Below are positions 15,291 to 22,919 of a DNA stretch of 25,022 nt, piece by piece. The stretch lies in assembly GCA_004557565.1 (NCBI GenBank), contig SFGS01000057.1, forward strand, positions 1 to 25,022, read 5' to 3'. The translations under genes were made by a program, and so were the position numbers. The notes under the pieces were generated by a model. The model was given only the letters and a program-made list of their open reading frames with translations. It did no database searches and was not told the DNA's origin. Origin of the DNA: Bacteroidales bacterium (GTDB lineage Bacteria; Bacteroidota; Bacteroidia; Bacteroidales; Muribaculaceae). The first letter of the stretch is position 1. The number at the start of each line of letters is the position of its first letter.

Positions 15291-16088
15291 ATGGACTGGT
15301 TACAAGCGCTTATTTTAGGTCTTATTCAAGGCCTCACCGAGTATCTGCCAGTGAGCAGTAGCGGTCACCTTGCTATCGGTTCGTATCTTTTCGGCATCAA
15401 TGGCGAAGACAATCTCGCTTTCACCATCGTGGTGCATGTGGCAACAGTGCTCAGCACTTTCGTGATTCTGTGGAGCGAAATCGACTGGATTTTCCGTGGC
15501 TTGTTTAAATTCAAGATGAACGACGAAACGAAGTATTTCCTCAACATCGTGGTGTCGATGATTCCTATCGGCATCGTGGGCGTGTTCTTTAAAGACACAG
15601 TGGAGGAGATTTTCGGCTCCGGGCTGCTGATTGTGGGCTGTATGCTTCTGCTCACCGCCTTGTTGCTCACGTTCTCTTACTTCGCTAAGCCTCGCGTGAA
15701 AGAAAACATCTCTTGGAAAGACGCGCTCATCATCGGTTTGGCGCAAGCTTGCGCTGTGATGCCAGGTCTGTCGCGTTCGGGCTCTACCATCGCCACTGGT
15801 TTGATGCTGGGCAACAAGAAAGAAAAGATGGCTCAGTTCTCGTTCCTGATGGTGATTCCTCCCATTTTGGGCGAAGCACTGCTCGATGTGATTAAGATGG
15901 CGAAGGGCGACAACCCATTCGGCGATGTGAGCGCCATTGTCCTTGTGGTGGGTTTCGTGGCTGCGTTTGTGTCGGGCTGCATGGCTTGCAAGTGGATGAT
16001 CAACATCGTGAAAAAAGGCAAACTCATCTATTTTGGCATCTATTGCGCGATAGCCGGTGCCGTAACCATTATTTGCTCACTACTCTAA
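15291..16088 (+). CDS. uppP: Undecaprenyl-diphosphatase UppP (BacA)
   Basis: This 265-aa polytopic inner-membrane enzyme removes a phosphate from undecaprenyl diphosphate to recycle the lipid carrier for peptidoglycan and other envelope glycans; overproduction gives bacitracin resistance. Both family motifs are present: the E-rich box GLTEYLPVSSSGHL (E17, S22-H26) and the second box PGLSRSGSTIATGL with its essential Arg. About eight membrane helices. Length is normal. It starts 2 bp after the DUF3098 stop and ends 9 bp before truB, so the cluster is a tight operon. Confidence 0.96.
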   Translation: MDWLQALILGLIQGLTEYLPVSSSGHLAIGSYLFGINGEDNLAFTIVVHVATVLSTFVILWSEIDWIFRGLFKFKMNDETKYFLNIVVSMIPIGIVGVFFKDTVEEIFGSGLLIVGCMLLLTALLLTFSYFAKPRVKENISWKDALIIGLAQACAVMPGLSRSGSTIATGLMLGNKKEKMAQFSFLMVIPPILGEALLDVIKMAKGDNPFGDVSAIVLVVGFVAAFVSGCMACKWMINIVKKGKLIYFGIYCAIAGAVTIICSLL

Positions 16089-16097
16089 ACATCAGAT

Positions 16098-16922
16098 ATG
16101 CTCAACCCTATTGAAGGCGAAATGTTCTGCGTGGACAAGCCACTGGGCTGGACTTCGTTTGCCGTAGTGAAAAAAGTGCGTGGCACTTTGCGTAAGATGC
16201 TCGGAACGAGCAACGTGAAAGTGGGCCACGCTGGCACTCTCGACCCCCTTGCCACTGGCGTGCTCATTGTGTGCACCGGTAGAATGACCAAGCAAATCGA
16301 GCAGCTGCAAGCCGGCGTGAAGGAATACATTGCCGACATCCGACTGGGTGCTACCACCCCATCGTTCGACCTCGAAACCGAGATTGATGCCCAATATCCG
16401 TGGCAACACATCACGCGCGAGCAAATCGACGAGGTGCTGCAAAGCAAGTTTGTGGGCACCATTGAGCAAGTGCCACCCAAGTTCAGCGCTTGCAAAGTGG
16501 ATGGCAAACCTGCCTACAAGTTGGCACGCAAAGGTAAAGACGTGGAAATCCGTCCGAAGACGCTCGTCATCGACGAAATTGAGGTACTGGCGTGCGGACT
16601 TCCAGCCGAGCCCACCCTGCAAGTGCGTGTGGTGTGCAGCAAAGGCACCTACATTCGCGCCTTGGCACGCGACATCGGCGAGGCTCTCGGCAGTGGCGGA
16701 CACCTCACAGCGCTGCGTCGCACCCGCGTGGGCGACACCTTGGTGACCGACTGCCACTCGGTGGACTCGCTGCTCGAATACCTCGAAGGCGAAACCTACG
16801 TCACACCAGAGGAAGCCGAGGCACGCCGACTGGAGCAGGAACGCGCCGACAACAAATTGCGTGCCGCCGCCCTGAAAGCAAAGCGTGCAAAGAAGCAACA
16901 CGCTACACAAACTAACAATTAA
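16098..16922 (+). CDS. truB: tRNA pseudouridine(55) synthase TruB
   Basis: The 274-aa cytoplasmic enzyme makes Psi55 in the T-loop of tRNAs. The catalytic motif GHAGTLDPLATGVL (45-58 region) holds Asp49. KPLGWTSFAVV, VPPKFSACKVDGKPAYKLAR and the second-domain motif CSKGTYIRALARDIGEALG are all in place. The C-terminus ends in a Lys/Arg/Ala-rich tail beyond the usual fold. It sits between uppP and queA, the common Bacteroidales order. Confidence 0.96.
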   Translation: MLNPIEGEMFCVDKPLGWTSFAVVKKVRGTLRKMLGTSNVKVGHAGTLDPLATGVLIVCTGRMTKQIEQLQAGVKEYIADIRLGATTPSFDLETEIDAQYPWQHITREQIDEVLQSKFVGTIEQVPPKFSACKVDGKPAYKLARKGKDVEIRPKTLVIDEIEVLACGLPAEPTLQVRVVCSKGTYIRALARDIGEALGSGGHLTALRRTRVGDTLVTDCHSVDSLLEYLEGETYVTPEEAEARRLEQERADNKLRAAALKAKRAKKQHATQTNN

Positions 16923-16957
16923 GAAAAAAACAAACATCACAATAAAACGACTCTTTT

Positions 16958-18010
16958 ATGAAATTATCAGAATTTGATACCCAAATGCCTAAAGAGCTCA
17001 TCGCTACTGAGCCATCGTTTCACCGCGACGAAGCACGCCTGATGGTGCTGCACCGCAAAACTGGTGAAATTGAGCATAAGGTGTTCAAAGAAGTACTTGA
17101 CTACTTCAACGAAGACGACCTTTTTGTGTTTAACAACACCCGTGTTTTCCCTGCCAAACTCGAAGGCAACAAGGAAAAGACTGGCGCAAAAATCGAAGTG
17201 TTTCTGCTTCGTGAGTTGAACGAGGAAAACAAACTGTGGGACGTGCTTGTGGAACCTGCACGCAAAATCCGTATCGGCAACAAGCTCTATTTCGGACTCG
17301 ACGACTCGATGGTGGCAGAAGTAATCGACAACACCACCTCTCGCGGACGCACACTCCGCTTCCTCTACGACGGCCCACACGACGAATTTAAAGCAAATCT
17401 TTTCGCCCTTGGCAACACTCCACTCCCTTACTACATTGAGCGTGAAGCCAAACCAGAAGACGCCGAACGCTATCAAACCATCTTTGCCGAAAAGGAAGGT
17501 GCTGTGGTGGCTCCATCGGCAGGCTTGCACTTTAGCCGTGAATTGATGACGCGCATGCAAATCAAGGGCGTGGAAGCCGACTACCTCACCATGCACGTGG
17601 GTCTGGGCAGCTATCGCGAAATCGACGTGGAAGACCTGACCAAGCACCGCATGGACAGCGAGCAGATGGAGGTAACTCCTGAGCTCTCACAAAAGGTGAA
17701 CGCTAAGCGCGACGGTGGACACAAGATTTGCGCCGTTGGCACATCGGTGCTCCGCGCTATGGAAACCTGCGTGTGCATGGGTGGCCATATTAAGGCATAC
17801 GACGGTTGGACCAACAAATTCATTTTCCCTCCTTACGACTTCACCACTTGCGACGCTCTTATCAGCAATTTCCACATGCCATTCTCTGTGATGCTGATGA
17901 TCACTTGCGCTTTCGGTGGCTATGAGCATGTGATGAACGCCTACAAGGTGGCTATCGAAGAAAAATACCAATTCGGTGCCTACGGCGACGCTATGCTCAT
18001 CGTAGATTAA
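16958..18010 (+). CDS. queA: S-adenosylmethionine:tRNA ribosyltransferase-isomerase QueA
   Basis: This 350-aa enzyme transfers and isomerises the ribosyl group of SAM to preQ1 at the wobble base of tRNA, forming epoxyqueuosine. Family motifs are present: LIATEPSFHRDEARLMVL near the start, FNNTRVFPAKLEG, SAGLHFSRELMTRM, and HVGLGSYREI (HVGLGTFxPV in most). GDAMLIVD at the end is a close variant of the usual C-terminus. Length is typical. It starts 35 bp after truB and is followed by a terminator, so it closes the operon. Confidence 0.96.
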   Translation: MKLSEFDTQMPKELIATEPSFHRDEARLMVLHRKTGEIEHKVFKEVLDYFNEDDLFVFNNTRVFPAKLEGNKEKTGAKIEVFLLRELNEENKLWDVLVEPARKIRIGNKLYFGLDDSMVAEVIDNTTSRGRTLRFLYDGPHDEFKANLFALGNTPLPYYIEREAKPEDAERYQTIFAEKEGAVVAPSAGLHFSRELMTRMQIKGVEADYLTMHVGLGSYREIDVEDLTKHRMDSEQMEVTPELSQKVNAKRDGGHKICAVGTSVLRAMETCVCMGGHIKAYDGWTNKFIFPPYDFTTCDALISNFHMPFSVMLMITCAFGGYEHVMNAYKVAIEEKYQFGAYGDAMLIVD

Positions 18011-18040
18011 TAAGTTTATCAACCCTCTCAACCATAAATG

Positions 18041-18069
18041 GGCGCTTCCTCAAAAGAGCGCCTATTTTT
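18041..18069 (+). terminator. Rho-independent terminator after queA
   Basis: GGCGCT (18041-18046) pairs with AGCGCC (18057-18062) and is followed by TATTTTT (18063-18069). It lies 30 bp after the queA stop. Confidence 0.8.
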
Positions 18070-18104
18070 CATAAACAGACAAAACATTTTTACAGTAAAC
18101 AAAA

Positions 18105-19550
18105 ATGAAAAAAATCATCACCTTACTGTTTGCCACACTCTTTGCCACAGCCATATATGCTGCCGAAATCACCTATCGTGTGGCTTCCTACAATGCAGAC
18201 ACCGACGATTTCGTGCTTGAATCTTGGGGCGAAAAGCCCGAAGGCGCTTCGGCATATTTCTTCAACGACTACGGTGCCACAACAGGCAATCGCTACAACC
18301 AAATTCCACGCCGCCACCAAGCCTCGTTTGAACTCTACGGCTGGCAAGGCTGCACCATCAAGAGCATCACTTTCTCGATGTGCTCCAACAACAAGGCTGG
18401 CACTATCGGCTACACAATTGTGGATGGCAATACCGAAATCAGCAAAATGGCTCCGGTGGATTTCGCAAGCGAACAATGGTTTGGCGAATGGCTGTCGAAA
18501 GACCAGAATGTGTATGGCGACATCACCAAATCGCTCAACCTTGACCCTCTCACCACCGACACGTTGGCAATCAACCTGATGGGTGGCACGAGCGAAGGCT
18601 CGGTGTATATCAATTCCGTCACCATCTGCTACGATGCCCCCGAAAGCGTGACTTTGGAAAGTCCGCAGGGCTGGGTGTTTGAAAAATTGGTGAAGAAGAG
18701 CACCATCGCCGAAGGCGACGTAATTATGCTCTATCGCTCTGGCGTGGCGGCTTGCGACCTCGGCGGCATGACGACATCGAAATACCTTGATGCGAAGGGC
18801 GTCAACAACACCAGTGCCGTGAATGAACCCGATGTGCTGCTGTTCCGACTTGCCAAAGAAGGCACGGCATGGACACTCACCGACCAGTTTGGCCGCAAAC
18901 TCGGTGCAAAAGGCGAGCGAAACCTTGCATGGGACGAAGGTGTGACCACATGGAACATCACCCTCGGCTACGACGGTGCCACCATCGCCAGCACCAACGC
19001 CAAATACGGCACATTGCGCTTCAATGCGCCTGCCGAAAGTTACGCCCGCTTCTGGAACTACACCAGCAAATCGCTTCCTTTGCCATACGCCTATCGCCGT
19101 GTGCGTCAAAGTCAACCTACCACACCCATTGGCATCACGCTCAACTACACGGAGCGCACCATCAAACTTGGCGAGCAAGACACCATCATGGTAAAACCCA
19201 CCATCACGCCCGCAAAAGCCCTTGACAAGCGTGTGGCATGGGAAAGCACCAACCCCAACGTGGCAACGGTGAAAAACGGCATCGTTCACCCCATCGGCGT
19301 AGGCACAGCCATCATCAAAGCCACCACCGTGAGCGGTGGCGTGCAGACCGAAATGCACCTCACCATCACCAGCAATGCATTAAAGGGCGACATTAATGCC
19401 GATGGCATCGTTGACGTGTCTGACGCTACTGCCCTCGTCAGCCACATCATCGGCACCACCACCTATCCCATAGAATTGTGCGACCTCAACGCCGATGGCA
19501 CCATCGACGTGACCGACGTCACCACCCTCATCACCACCATCCTCAAATAA
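18105..19550 (+). CDS. Exported protein with Big2 (Ig-like) domain and C-terminal dockerin-type repeats
   Basis: The 481-aa protein has a signal peptide (KKIITLLFATLFATAIYAA) and a large N-terminal region I do not recognise (~20-340; contains a galactose-binding-like YGWQGCTIKSITFSM stretch and C-C pairs). A Big2 domain follows (~345-425: ITLNYTERTIKLGEQDTI, then WESTNPNVATVKNG and GTAIIKATT). The end carries two dockerin type I calcium loops (DINADGIVDVSD and DLNADGTIDVTD, ~430-475). Such proteins are cell-surface or secreted in Bacteroidales; no cellulosome is implied. No catalytic motif is seen. It is preceded by the queA terminator and seems to be a single-gene unit. Confidence 0.85.
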   Translation: MKKIITLLFATLFATAIYAAEITYRVASYNADTDDFVLESWGEKPEGASAYFFNDYGATTGNRYNQIPRRHQASFELYGWQGCTIKSITFSMCSNNKAGTIGYTIVDGNTEISKMAPVDFASEQWFGEWLSKDQNVYGDITKSLNLDPLTTDTLAINLMGGTSEGSVYINSVTICYDAPESVTLESPQGWVFEKLVKKSTIAEGDVIMLYRSGVAACDLGGMTTSKYLDAKGVNNTSAVNEPDVLLFRLAKEGTAWTLTDQFGRKLGAKGERNLAWDEGVTTWNITLGYDGATIASTNAKYGTLRFNAPAESYARFWNYTSKSLPLPYAYRRVRQSQPTTPIGITLNYTERTIKLGEQDTIMVKPTITPAKALDKRVAWESTNPNVATVKNGIVHPIGVGTAIIKATTVSGGVQTEMHLTITSNALKGDINADGIVDVSDATALVSHIIGTTTYPIELCDLNADGTIDVTDVTTLITTILK

Positions 19551-19609
19551 TCCTCCTACCCCACCAACAGCTGCCCTATTTCTGCTGTGTGATAGATTTT
19601 TCAGCATTT

Positions 19610-19642
19610 TTTGGATAAAACGCAAAATAATTAGTAAATTTG
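19610..19642 (+). promoter_or_regulatory. Promoter of the DUF3791-DUF3990 operon
   Basis: TTTG at 19610-19613, a 21-bp spacer and TAAATTTG at 19635-19642 match the -33/-7 consensus. The ATG at 19663 is 20 bp downstream of the -7 element. Confidence 0.65.
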
Positions 19643-19662
19643 GGGAAATTAATAATGGCAAT

Positions 19663-19881
19663 ATGGACACTCAAAGGTTACTAAAATACACTGCTGCAGT
19701 GATATCGGAATTCAGTCTTGCCCATAACTTAACTTTGGCACAAGCGTTCAGATACCTCAAACGCTATAAGGGGATTGAATTTGTGAAACGCCACTACGAG
19801 GTTGAGCATACTTTGTCGTTCGACGACGTTGTTGACGACCTCACCACTTATTGCAAGCGAATGGGAGGCAGATTGGTATGA
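19663..19881 (+). CDS. Small DUF3791-like protein, putative antitoxin or partner of the DUF3990 protein
   Basis: The 72-aa, all-helical-looking protein resembles the DUF3791 family (AAVISEFSLAHNLTLAQAFRYL, then GIEFVKRHYEVEHTLSFDDVVDDL). It has no signal peptide or membrane segment. Its stop overlaps the next gene's start by 4 bp (ATGA at 19878-19881), indicating coupled translation. DUF3791 and DUF3990 genes commonly occur together in gut bacteria. The antitoxin role is an inference from size, gene order and coupling. Confidence 0.75.
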   Translation: MDTQRLLKYTAAVISEFSLAHNLTLAQAFRYLKRYKGIEFVKRHYEVEHTLSFDDVVDDLTTYCKRMGGRLV

Positions 19882-20351
19882 AGCTATATCACGGCACAAA
19901 TACAGATATTGAACACATCGACTTTTCCATTTCAAAAGTCGGTAAAGATTTTGGTGTGGGATTTTATCTGACACCAGACCTTGACTCTGCAAAGCGTCAA
20001 GCCAAACGCCGTGCCGACATTGAAGGTGGAACTCCGATAGTCCTTACCTATGAATTCAACGATAGTGTTCTAAACGGCGAACAACTGAAAACCATTTCAT
20101 TTGAGCACTATACTATAGAATGGGCAATGTTTGTGAAAAAGAACAGGGCAAACAAAACTCGCAACCAAGCCCATGATTATGATATAGTGGTTGGTCCCAT
20201 CGCCGATGATGACATAGGTATGCAAATGCGTAGATTCAACGCTGGAATAATCACCATCGACGAATTTCTCGAAAACTTAAAGTACAAACACATTGTGCTT
20301 CAATACTTTTTTGGAACACAAAATGCCATAAAACATTTACGGAAATTATGA
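19878..20351 (+). CDS. DUF3990 protein, predicted ADP-ribosyltransferase-fold toxin
   Basis: The 157-aa protein starts MKLYHGTN, the R/H-type first motif of ADP-ribosyltransferases (H5). FGVGFYLTPDLDSAKRQA contains Y30, like the second motif (G-x-x-F/Y with a following Ala-rich helix). YDIVVGPIADDDI and LQYFFGT (Q142) are conserved DUF3990 features, and the Q may stand for the third motif. I place the family in the ADP-ribosyltransferase superfamily from family knowledge. The ATG at 19878 overlaps the upstream gene; an earlier start inside that gene (19851) is unlikely. Target and activity are unknown. It is flanked by two small coupled genes, which fits a toxin with one or two antidotes. Confidence 0.8.
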   Translation: MKLYHGTNTDIEHIDFSISKVGKDFGVGFYLTPDLDSAKRQAKRRADIEGGTPIVLTYEFNDSVLNGEQLKTISFEHYTIEWAMFVKKNRANKTRNQAHDYDIVVGPIADDDIGMQMRRFNAGIITIDEFLENLKYKHIVLQYFFGTQNAIKHLRKL

Positions 20352-20566
20352 ACGACGAATTGTTTGCTATTGAGGATATAACAGTGGCTTTAGCCACGCG
20401 ACTGATGGAAGAAAAGGGCATGGATATGATTGATGCGCTCGATGCTATCTACAATTCCGACACATTTGCAAAAGTGGTTGATAAATCCACTGGACTGATG
20501 TGCCAAAGCGATGCCTATATCTACGACTACCTTAACCACGAAATCGAAACAGGAAAAATGGGATAG
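20348..20566 (+). CDS. Small acidic helical protein, third gene of the DUF3990 operon
   Basis: The 72-aa protein has the same length as the first gene of the operon but little sequence likeness to it. It is rich in Asp, Glu and Ala, and contains TVALATRLMEEKGMDMIDALD followed by YNSDTFAKVVDKSTGL. It is probably another DUF3791-type helper; family assignment is uncertain. The start overlaps the DUF3990 stop (ATGA 20348-20351). Its stop lies 15 bp before the second miniature element. Putative antitoxin by context only. Confidence 0.7.
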   Translation: MNDELFAIEDITVALATRLMEEKGMDMIDALDAIYNSDTFAKVVDKSTGLMCQSDAYIYDYLNHEIETGKMG

Positions 20567-20581
20567 TGCACGCATTCAACT

Positions 20582-20759
20582 CAAATCGGTCATTAGGGCT
20601 TGTGGTATTTCGGAGTTATAGAAGAATGAATTTTGTTTGTCTTTTAGTGAGTGATAGCGAGCTATTACGAATTAAAAACAAGCAAAAGTCATCTTATAAA
20701 AGCCGAAAGACCGCAAGAAGTGATCTAAAAAATCCTCATACGGCCTAACGACCGATTTG
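20582..20759 (+). mobile_element. MITE-like element, copy 2
   Basis: This is a second copy of the 11362-11545 unit: CAAATCGGTCATTAGG at the left and CCTAACGACCGATTTG at the right (one mismatch between ends). The internal sequence is about 92% identical with roughly ten substitutions and a short indel near the right end. The orientation is the same as copy 1. No clear target duplication is visible at this copy. The insertion lies directly downstream of the DUF3990 operon. Confidence 0.75.
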
Positions 20760-20783
20760 GGTTTAATCGGCAGGAAGAAATAA

Positions 20784-20822
20784 CCGAGGCTGTGTAGCGC
20801 GCTACACAGCCTCGGTTTATTT
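20784..20822. terminator. Perfect 32-bp palindromic terminator, bidirectional
   Basis: CCGAGGCTGTGTAGCG followed by its exact complement CGCTACACAGCCTCGG (20784-20815) forms a very strong stem. On the plus strand TTTATTTTG follows; on the minus strand TTATTTC follows. It would stop the minus-strand GYF_2/CD225 gene and any transcript from the DUF3990 operon. Confidence 0.8.
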
Positions 20823-20844
20823 TGTTTCAGATGTGAATCTTCTT

Positions 20845-21339
20845 TTACATGAAGGCTGCCATTGAGCCAGCAAACAGGATAAGACACAAGATGTAGAGCA
20901 CTGCGCAAATCACAGAGGAAAGCGCTCCCCACATTGCCCACTTGCCTGCGCTATTGCTTGCCTCCTCGGCTTCAAGGTATTTGCCTTGGTTGTAGAGCGA
21001 ACTCACTTGCGACGCTTTCACGATGCTGACGATGCCGAATGGCAAACAGCAGAAGATGGTGACCAAAATGCCCCACACCAGATTTGTGGGTGGCATTGGA
21101 CGGCTGGGCTGATATGGTTGCTGACCATATTGAGGCTGACCACCATACTGTGGTGCGCCATAGCTTGGAGGCACTTGACCTACAAACAGATACGACAAAG
21201 CCGCCACTTGGCTGGCTGGCATCCAACCCGTCATGCCATCCGCCCAAACTGGAGTGGTGGGCGTGAGTCCATTGAGCATCAGCAGACTTTCGTCAAATGG
21301 GCCAACTTGTTGGCCATTGATATGCATATAGTATTGCAT
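20845..21339 (-). CDS. GYF_2 (DUF4339) and CD225/dispanin membrane protein
   Basis: The 164-aa protein has an N-terminal GYF_2/DUF4339 domain (YYMHINGQQVGPFDESLL, then PVWADGMTGWMPAS). A Pro/Gln/Tyr/Gly-rich linker (~57-84) follows. The C-terminal CD225/dispanin domain has two membrane segments (~87-108 and ~133-160) around SIVKASQVSSLYNQGKYLEAEEAS. In bacteria such proteins are widespread and of unknown function; the GYF-type domain may bind peptides and the second domain sits in the inner membrane. The start is 23 bp after the stop of the Sel1-repeat gene on the same strand, so the two form an operon. Confidence 0.87.
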   Translation of the reverse strand: MQYYMHINGQQVGPFDESLLMLNGLTPTTPVWADGMTGWMPASQVAALSYLFVGQVPPSYGAPQYGGQPQYGQQPYQPSRPMPPTNLVWGILVTIFCCLPFGIVSIVKASQVSSLYNQGKYLEAEEASNSAGKWAMWGALSSVICAVLYILCLILFAGSMAAFM

Positions 21340-21362
21340 AGAGATATAGTTTTAAGGGGTAA

Positions 21363-22160
21363 TTAATATTCTGTTGGGTGATATTTCTTCAGAAGTTCAA
21401 CGATAGGAGCCGCCTTGGCTGCTTCGCCATTGTCGGTGTAGTGTTGGCAAAGGAGTTTGGCTGGTTCAAGGCAGTTGGTGGCGAAGAAGCGGCGACTTGC
21501 CTTGTCGGCAGCCTCAAGCATCTGCACGCCCTTTTCCTCGTCTTTCTCAAAGCCCTTCACGCCCTTGTAGGTCCACATACCCACATACGCCATACATTCG
21601 GGATTGTTTTGCTCGGCACCCTTCTTGGCATATTCCACAGCCTTTTCCTCGTTTGCCTCCACAATCACTTCCTGGTCGGCAAAGGTTCTGAAGCCATTCA
21701 AATACACCTCAAACAGTTCGGCAGTGGCATCGCCATAGCCCATATCGCTCGCCTTTTGAATCAGTTCAAGACTCTTGAGCTTATCTTCCTTAGTGTCCCA
21801 AGCCGATTGCAGGGTGCAGAAGCCCTTGCGTTCGAGAGCGAAAGCCGAGCCAGCGGCAATACATTCGTCGAACATCGCATTGGCGGTTTCGGGGTCCATA
21901 TCTTGGTTATAGATAATGGCGGCAAGGCGCACTTTGCTGTCCATATCTCCCTCTGCCACAGCCTTTTTCAGATACTTACGAGCTTGATCGTAACGCTCTG
22001 CATCGTACCACTTCTTGCCCTCTTCGGCATTGTTCACGGCCTTAGCTGGAGCTGCTGCAGTGGTGGTGGCTTTAGTTTTCTTTGCTACTCTCTTCTTTTG
22101 GGCTGATACAGCACCGCAAGCAAGCAGCGCTGCACACAAAACCAAAACTATTCTTTTCAT
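21363..22160 (-). CDS. Exported Sel1-like repeat protein
   Basis: The protein (265 aa from ATG 22160; ATG 22166 would add two residues) begins with a signal peptide (KRIVLVLCAALLACGAVSA, cleaved before QKKR). A basic/Ala-rich segment and helical Sel1/TPR-like repeats follow: GKKWYDAERYDQARKYLKKAVAEG, AMFDECIAAGSAFALERKG, and AVEYAKKGAEQNNPECMAYVG. These solenoids mediate protein contacts. It is predicted periplasmic or outer-membrane associated; the Cys at 'LLACG' could suggest a lipobox, but the flanking residues fit a normal signal peptide equally. Upstream in an operon with the GYF_2/CD225 gene, and divergent from the metacaspase operon. Confidence 0.8.
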   Translation of the reverse strand: MKRIVLVLCAALLACGAVSAQKKRVAKKTKATTTAAAPAKAVNNAEEGKKWYDAERYDQARKYLKKAVAEGDMDSKVRLAAIIYNQDMDPETANAMFDECIAAGSAFALERKGFCTLQSAWDTKEDKLKSLELIQKASDMGYGDATAELFEVYLNGFRTFADQEVIVEANEEKAVEYAKKGAEQNNPECMAYVGMWTYKGVKGFEKDEEKGVQMLEAADKASRRFFATNCLEPAKLLCQHYTDNGEAAKAAPIVELLKKYHPTEY

Positions 22161-22166
22161 AAACAT

Positions 22167-22354
22167 TATGATTTAAATTGTTACTATTTTTTGTGAAATT
22201 TTGAATATAATATGCAAATATGCAACTTTTTAACCAAATCCACAACATTTTCCCCGAAAAAAACAATAGGTCAACTAAAAATGAAACATTTATAATTATT
22301 AACACTATATTTAAATAAAAACACAATAAATTAGCAATAATTACTAAAAATCCT
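22167..22354. other. AT-rich divergent intergenic region
   Basis: This strongly AT-rich spacer lies between the minus-strand Sel1 operon and the plus-strand metacaspase operon. On the minus strand CATATTTG at 22215-22222, one mismatch from TAnnTTTG, may be the Sel1 promoter. Nothing else is recognisable. Confidence 0.4.
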
Positions 22355-22362
22355 TATCTTTG
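22355..22362 (+). promoter_or_regulatory. -7 element of the metacaspase operon
   Basis: TATCTTTG fits TAnnTTTG and is followed by C; it is 45 bp before the ATG at 22408. The in-frame TTG at 22360 is inside it and so is not the start. Confidence 0.65.
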
Positions 22363-22407
22363 CATGTGAACTTTCACATTGACCATAAATATATAAAACA
22401 TAACAAT

Positions 22408-22899
22408 ATGAATAAAACCGTTCAAAACAAAGAAATGGAAATTCATGCAATACCAAAGAAAAAAGTATATCTTTGGTTTGCCATCTTTTTTATTGCTGCA
22501 TCGGTTTGCATTTTCGGTTTTCAGCAATATTATTCACATCAATTCAACGATAAATTATGCGATGTGATTTTTGAGATGGGCTACTCTCCCGACACTACCG
22601 CTAATAGAAGTGGTTCTCAAGCCGACTATCAAGCCTACGCTAAAGCTGTTAATCAGGTTCAACAAGGCCAAACAGAAGATGCTATACCCACATTAAAACA
22701 ACTGTACCAAAATGCCAGCGCAGAAGAAAGAATTGAATATGGCACTTGCTTGGCGTATGCCTACTTGAAGAACTACGACTACAAAAAAGCAAGAATATTG
22801 GTTGCCACATTAATTCGCCTTGCAAAAAGCATCTATGGTGAACCTACCGATGATTTGGTTTTCTTACAAAAAGCATTAAGCGACAAATTTTTCACTTAA
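22408..22899 (+). CDS. Membrane-anchored TPR-like protein
   Basis: The 163-aa protein has a short cytoplasmic N-terminus and one membrane segment (~22-39: YLWFAIFFIAASVCIFGF). The periplasmic part has TPR-like helices (AVNQVQQGQTEDAIPTLKQL, then AYLKNYDYKKARILVATLIRLA). No enzymatic motif is present. It is the first gene of an operon: the metacaspase gene begins 20 bp downstream. It may scaffold or anchor the exported metacaspase. This is inference from order and topology. I do not recognise a named family. Confidence 0.75.
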   Translation: MNKTVQNKEMEIHAIPKKKVYLWFAIFFIAASVCIFGFQQYYSHQFNDKLCDVIFEMGYSPDTTANRSGSQADYQAYAKAVNQVQQGQTEDAIPTLKQLYQNASAEERIEYGTCLAYAYLKNYDYKKARILVATLIRLAKSIYGEPTDDLVFLQKALSDKFFT

Positions 22900-22919
22900 C
22901 TTAATATTTTCCAACAATT

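Noticed and set aside
18123..19358. 411-residue minus-strand frame opposite the Big2/dockerin gene
   Set aside because: Antisense to a gene with signal peptide, Big2 and dockerin loops; its own sequence is His/Cys/Ala-rich without motifs.
20566..20748. 60-residue plus-strand frame in the second miniature element
   Set aside because: Same repeat-derived frame as in copy 1; not conserved as protein.
22360..22407. TTG start for the TPR-like membrane protein at 22360
   Set aside because: It overlaps the -7 element TATCTTTG (22355-22362); ATG 22408 follows a suitable leader.
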